Below, piece after piece: positions 60,327 through 64,000 of a DNA stretch of 64,000 bases. The position numbers and the translations under genes are program-made. Source of the DNA: Mucilaginibacter rubeus (GTDB lineage Bacteria > Bacteroidota > Bacteroidia > Sphingobacteriales > Sphingobacteriaceae); NCBI RefSeq assembly GCF_003286415.2, contig NZ_CP043450.1, forward strand, positions 2,108,001 to 2,172,000. The letters are read 5' to 3'. Numbering within the stretch: position 1 is the stretch's first letter; each line of letters opens with the position of its first letter. Below the pieces are notes generated by a model. That model saw only the letters and a program-made list of their open reading frames with translations, was not told the DNA's origin and made no database searches.

Positions 60327-62693
60327 ATGTTAAAGAGTTATGTAGTTATTGCTTTCAGGAATATCCGTCGTAACCTGAGTTACGCCTTTCTGAATATTTT
60401 CGGACTTACTTTGGGTGTAGCGGCTTGCCTGGTAATTTTCCTGATTGTAAGAAATGAGCTTGGTTACGATAGTTACAACAGCAAAGCCGACCGCACATAC
60501 CGGGTAACCCTACATGCACTTGATTTTAACTCTAATGTATCCCTGGCAATTATACCGGCCATGCGGATTGATTTTCCTGAACTGGAACAAGCCACACAGT
60601 TTTTTTACCAGGGCGATGCCATGATTAAGATCGGCGAAAGCCGGTATAATGAGCATAATGTAGCCTTTGGCGATAACCAGATTGATAAGGTTTTCGATTA
60701 CCAGTGGCTGGCCGGCGACCCGAACACGGCCCTTAAAAAGCCAAATAGTGTTGTGCTCACCGAGAGTATCGCTAAAAAATATTTTGGCAGTAGCAACGCT
60801 GTCGGCAAACTGATCAACTTTGAAAATCGATTGGATGTAAAGGTAACAGGCATTATTAAAGATCTGCCGGCAAATACCAGTGTACCATTCTCTTTCCTGA
60901 TTTCATTAAGCAGTATCGAAAATAACTTAAAAGGAATGATGGGCAACTTTTGGGCTATTCCCGGAGGTAGCTATGCTTATATTGTTTTGCCAAAAAACTA
61001 TTCCATCCAACAACTGAATAGCAAAATGCCAGCCTTTATCAAAAAGAATTGGGGCGCTGATGTAGCAAAAGCGGCTGTTTTACCTTTTCAGCCTTTGAAG
61101 GATATTCACTTTGATCAGCGTTATATCAACAACATCATTACACCGACTTCGAAAGATACATACTACGCATTAATAGGCGTGGCGTTGCTCATCATTATTA
61201 CAGCGTGTATCAATTTTATCAACCTTGCTACAGCCCAAGCTATCAAACGGGCTAAAGAGGTAGGTATGCGTAAAGTGCTGGGCGCAAGTCGCCCGCAGCT
61301 TATTAAACAGTTTTTGGGCGAAACTACCGTGCTGGTTTTATTTTCGGTGTTGCTGGGTGTTGGTTTATGCGCTTTGTTCCTGTCAAAAGCAGCGGCATGG
61401 ATGTCTATCAATGTCGATGCTTCGCAACTGACACAAGCTACGGTGATAGGCTGGATAGCTACCATTACCGTAGCTGTGATCCTACTTGCGGGTTTATATC
61501 CATCGTTTGTACAATCAGCATTTCAGCCGGTTGATAGTTTTAAGAATAAGAACGCGGGTGCCAGCGGGAAGCTTACTTTGCGCAAGGGCCTGGTGATAGG
61601 GCAATTTGCGATATCGCAAATCATGATCATAGGCACATTGATTGTAGCCCGGCAGATGGACTTTTTTAAAAATCAGGATCTTGGTTTTGATAAGGAAGCC
61701 GTAGTATCTGTAGGGCTGCCCGACATGAAAAAGCGGGACGTGTTAAATCAGCAATTGGCAGGGTATCCTGGCATAAAAGAGATTAGTTTTTCATCAGGCG
61801 CGCCGGCATTCAACAGCAACTTTACCAGCTTTTCATCTGTAGAGCTGGGATTCCCTAAAGACGATGTTACCGAGTACAAAGCCATAGATGAAAAGTTTAC
61901 AGATATGTTCGGGCTGCAAATGCTGGCCGGACAAAAGATTTGGAAAAAGAACGAAAAGGATACTGTTCATAAAGTTGTCATCAACGAAACGATGATGCAG
62001 AAATTGGGTATCCAAAATCCGCAGCTGGCTATAAATAAGCACATAACGATTAATGGTGATCAAAAAGCGACCATCGTCGGCGTTGTGAAGGATTTTCAAA
62101 GCGAATCGAAACATAAAAAACGCCGCTCATGTGTATTGGAATATAACCCGGACCGGTTTTTCATGGCGAGTATCAAAATGCAACCGGCCAATATGAGTGA
62201 AACTATCAGTTACATCGGTAAAAAATGGTCGGCACTGTATCCCGATAATGTTTTCCAGTTTCAGTTTGTTGATGAGCACATAGCCAATTTTTACAAACAG
62301 GAGCAAAAGGTATACGTGGCGTTCCAACTTTTCTCATACATCGCAATTTTTATAGGTTGTTTGGGTCTATATGGTTTGATAGCCTTCGCTGCGTCACAAC
62401 GTACCAAGGAGGTTGGTATACGTAAAGTATTAGGGGCACCAGTTTCAAGTATTGTGGCCCTGTTTACCAAAGAGTTTATTTACCTGATTGCAATAGCGTT
62501 CGCCGTAGCGGCACCGCTTGGTTATTATGTAATGCATAGCTGGTTGCAAAATTTTGCATATCATATCAATATAGGGCCCGGGATATTTATGGTGGCGATA
62601 GTGTCGTCATTTATTATAGCAGCCGTTACCATATCATACCAGGCCATAAAAGCCGCCATGATAAACCCGATAAAGAGTTTGAGGGACGAGTGA
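60327..62693 (+). CDS. MacB/FtsX-type ABC permease 3
   Basis: This 788-residue inner-membrane protein starts MLKSYVVIAFRNIRRNLSYAF, with the first membrane segment at about 20-42. FtsX repeat 1 (about 280-400) has INFINLATAQAIKRAKEVGMRKVLGAS (in part). Repeat 2 (about 665-780) has IGCLGLYGLIAFAASQRTKEVGIRKVLGAP (in part) and ends AAMINPIKSLRDE. It is intact and about 30-40% like its neighbours by eye. It lies 120 bases after permease 2 in the same direction. Confidence 0.94.
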   Translation: MLKSYVVIAFRNIRRNLSYAFLNIFGLTLGVAACLVIFLIVRNELGYDSYNSKADRTYRVTLHALDFNSNVSLAIIPAMRIDFPELEQATQFFYQGDAMIKIGESRYNEHNVAFGDNQIDKVFDYQWLAGDPNTALKKPNSVVLTESIAKKYFGSSNAVGKLINFENRLDVKVTGIIKDLPANTSVPFSFLISLSSIENNLKGMMGNFWAIPGGSYAYIVLPKNYSIQQLNSKMPAFIKKNWGADVAKAAVLPFQPLKDIHFDQRYINNIITPTSKDTYYALIGVALLIIITACINFINLATAQAIKRAKEVGMRKVLGASRPQLIKQFLGETTVLVLFSVLLGVGLCALFLSKAAAWMSINVDASQLTQATVIGWIATITVAVILLAGLYPSFVQSAFQPVDSFKNKNAGASGKLTLRKGLVIGQFAISQIMIIGTLIVARQMDFFKNQDLGFDKEAVVSVGLPDMKKRDVLNQQLAGYPGIKEISFSSGAPAFNSNFTSFSSVELGFPKDDVTEYKAIDEKFTDMFGLQMLAGQKIWKKNEKDTVHKVVINETMMQKLGIQNPQLAINKHITINGDQKATIVGVVKDFQSESKHKKRRSCVLEYNPDRFFMASIKMQPANMSETISYIGKKWSALYPDNVFQFQFVDEHIANFYKQEQKVYVAFQLFSYIAIFIGCLGLYGLIAFAASQRTKEVGIRKVLGAPVSSIVALFTKEFIYLIAIAFAVAAPLGYYVMHSWLQNFAYHINIGPGIFMVAIVSSFIIAAVTISYQAIKAAMINPIKSLRDE

Positions 62694-62771
62694 TTCAGTT
62701 TGCAGTGGCTGTGGGCAGCTTGCAGTTGAGCCATGCAAACCAATGAACTAATGAACAAGTGAACCAATATC

Positions 62772-64000
62772 ATGATAAAGAATTACATTAAAATAGCGTT
62801 CAGGAACCTTTGGCGACACAAGGGTTTCTCGATAATTAATATTATCGGGCTGGCTGTTGGGATGACGGCTGCTTTCCTGATTTTTATGTACGTAAAATTT
62901 GAGCTGAGTTATGACAATTTTAATGAAAAATCTGATCAGATCTATCGTGTGGTATCGGATATCAAAACACCTACCGAAACCTTAAACTGGTCGTCGTCAA
63001 TAGCGCCTATTGGTCCGGCTTTGCAACAGGATTATCCGGAAATAGAGGCTAACACCCGCATTTTTGGCGCGGGTTTCCTTGTACAACGCGGTGATTTAAA
63101 ACTACAGGAAAATAACGCGCTTTTTGCTGAACCTTCGTTGTTTAAAATGTTCACTTTTCCGGTTGTGAAAGGTGATGTTGGTAAGGCCTTTTCGTTGCCA
63201 TATACTATTGTTTTGACTGAAAAGGCCGCGAAAAAATATTTTGGTACCGAAGATCCGATCGGTAAGCCATTAATCCTTGATGGTAAAAATCCTGCAAGCG
63301 TTGTTGCCGTGGTAAAAGATGTACCATCTAATGCTCACTTTAAGTTTGATATGCTCGTGTCTATTGCAACCATAGCAAAACAAAGTAAAGACAGGTTAAA
63401 CCAGTGGGGCAACTTTGGCAATTTTACTTATATCATGTTGCCAAAGGGATACGATGTCAACAAACTGCAATCGCGGATGAAAGCCTTTGTTAACAGGCAT
63501 TATACCGAAGCTGATAAAAAGCAAGGTATGGATTATGCCTACTTTTTGGAACCATTAAAAGATGTTTACATGGTATCCAAACGCGGCGCGCCCGAATCAG
63601 GCAACATGTACAACGTTCGCATCTTTTCTATTATAGCCGTATTCATTTTATTGATAGCCTGCATTAATTTCATAAACCTTACAACGGCCCGGGCAACTGA
63701 AAGGGCTAAGGAAGTAGGTATCCGCAAGGTAATTGGAGCAATGAAACAGCAGCTTACTATTCAATTTCTGAGCGAATCGGTCATTCTTTGTTTAATCTCG
63801 TTCCTGTTTTCGGCCTTGTTTAGCTTTTTGTTATTGTCGTTGTTTAATCAGTTGGCTGGTAAAGTGATAAGTGACAGTATCTTTCACAATGGCTACCTGT
63901 TTCAGCTGTTTTTAATCGCTTGTGTTATAGGGCTATGTGCTGGTTTGTACCCGGCACTGGTGTTGTCAAATTTTAAACCTGTTACCATATTAAAAGGTAG
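62772..64000 (+). CDS. MacB/FtsX-type ABC permease 4, N-terminal part (runs off window)
   Basis: An open frame from the ATG at 62772 continues to the window edge (about 409 codons). It begins MIKNYIKIAFRNLWRHKGFS and has the first membrane segment (IINIIGLAVGMTAAFLIFMY), the MacB_PCD domain and the first FtsX repeat (IACINFINLTTARATERAKE, then VGIRKVIGAM). It ends at LVLSNFKPVTILKG. The rest of the gene, roughly half, lies outside. It is the fourth permease of the array. Confidence 0.93.
   Translation, partial: MIKNYIKIAFRNLWRHKGFSIINIIGLAVGMTAAFLIFMYVKFELSYDNFNEKSDQIYRVVSDIKTPTETLNWSSSIAPIGPALQQDYPEIEANTRIFGAGFLVQRGDLKLQENNALFAEPSLFKMFTFPVVKGDVGKAFSLPYTIVLTEKAAKKYFGTEDPIGKPLILDGKNPASVVAVVKDVPSNAHFKFDMLVSIATIAKQSKDRLNQWGNFGNFTYIMLPKGYDVNKLQSRMKAFVNRHYTEADKKQGMDYAYFLEPLKDVYMVSKRGAPESGNMYNVRIFSIIAVFILLIACINFINLTTARATERAKEVGIRKVIGAMKQQLTIQFLSESVILCLISFLFSALFSFLLLSLFNQLAGKVISDSIFHNGYLFQLFLIACVIGLCAGLYPALVLSNFKPVTILKG

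Noticed and set aside
1-64000. Search for tRNA, rRNA, CRISPR arrays, integrases and transposases
   Set aside because: Reading both strands by eye gave no T-loop/acceptor combinations, rRNA segments, regular repeat-spacer arrays or transposase motifs; small or unusual RNAs could still be missed.

Overview
The window looks like a chromosomal segment of a Bacteroidota bacterium, most likely family Sphingobacteriaceae (Mucilaginibacter- or Pedobacter-like). This is inferred from content: a T9SS-type C-terminal sorting domain, a membrane-anchored Y_Y_Y-domain regulator, MacB/FtsX permease arrays, OmpA with a TSP3 repeat, GH9/GH18 hydrolases with Bacteroidota-style signal peptides ending in AQ, TTTG / TAnnTTTG promoter-like elements, and mostly weak Shine-Dalgarno sequences. 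No rRNA, tRNA, CRISPR array, integrase or transposase was recognised.

Layout. 1-4.8 kb: housekeeping and stress genes (end of a DinB-like gene, DUF3052, OsmC, a maleylpyruvate-isomerase-like DinB protein, OmpA, a UspA-like protein). 4.9-10.6 kb: two secreted esterases, an MBL-fold protein plus DoxX pair, and a divergent MocR-type regulator with a TGGAC dyad between them. 10.6-11.6 kb: an AT-rich gap holding a compact candidate small transcript (branched hairpin leader, 26-codon hydrophobic ORF, strong terminator).

11.6-33.1 kb: a carbohydrate region. It holds a GH55-like double beta-helix protein, a DUF5009/NagX-like membrane acyltransferase, a GH18 chitinase, a NagB-like deaminase, and a complete mannose-family phosphotransferase system (IIA, IIB, fused IIC-IID, Enzyme I, HPr) read as one unit. 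It continues with a GH9 glucanase, a two-domain redoxin, four ThuA-domain proteins, a DUF4468 protein and a membrane-anchored LuxR-type regulator. No SusC/SusD pair is present. A coherent reading is extracellular breakdown of chitin or other glucans, PTS uptake of an amino sugar and deamination of its 6-phosphate. Sugar PTS are rare in this phylum, so this cluster is the main candidate for an unusual system.

33-49.9 kb: SDR oxidoreductase, AraC regulator, YeiH-type transporter, pirin, a 2362-residue T9SS-secreted protein with 15 IPT/TIG repeats coupled to a small FnIII-like lipoprotein, then a methyltransferase, DUF92, an MtfA-type peptidase, a WalJ-like MBL protein, a YceH-like protein and an FMN reductase. 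50-64 kb: an NtrB/NtrC-type two-component pair divergent from a MacA-like adaptor, one MacB-type ATPase and at least four large FtsX-family permeases. The second permease is split by a one-base frameshift and the fourth runs off the window.

Intergenic regions carry several large inverted repeats. The most striking is a 124-bp nested palindrome between ptsH and nagB.
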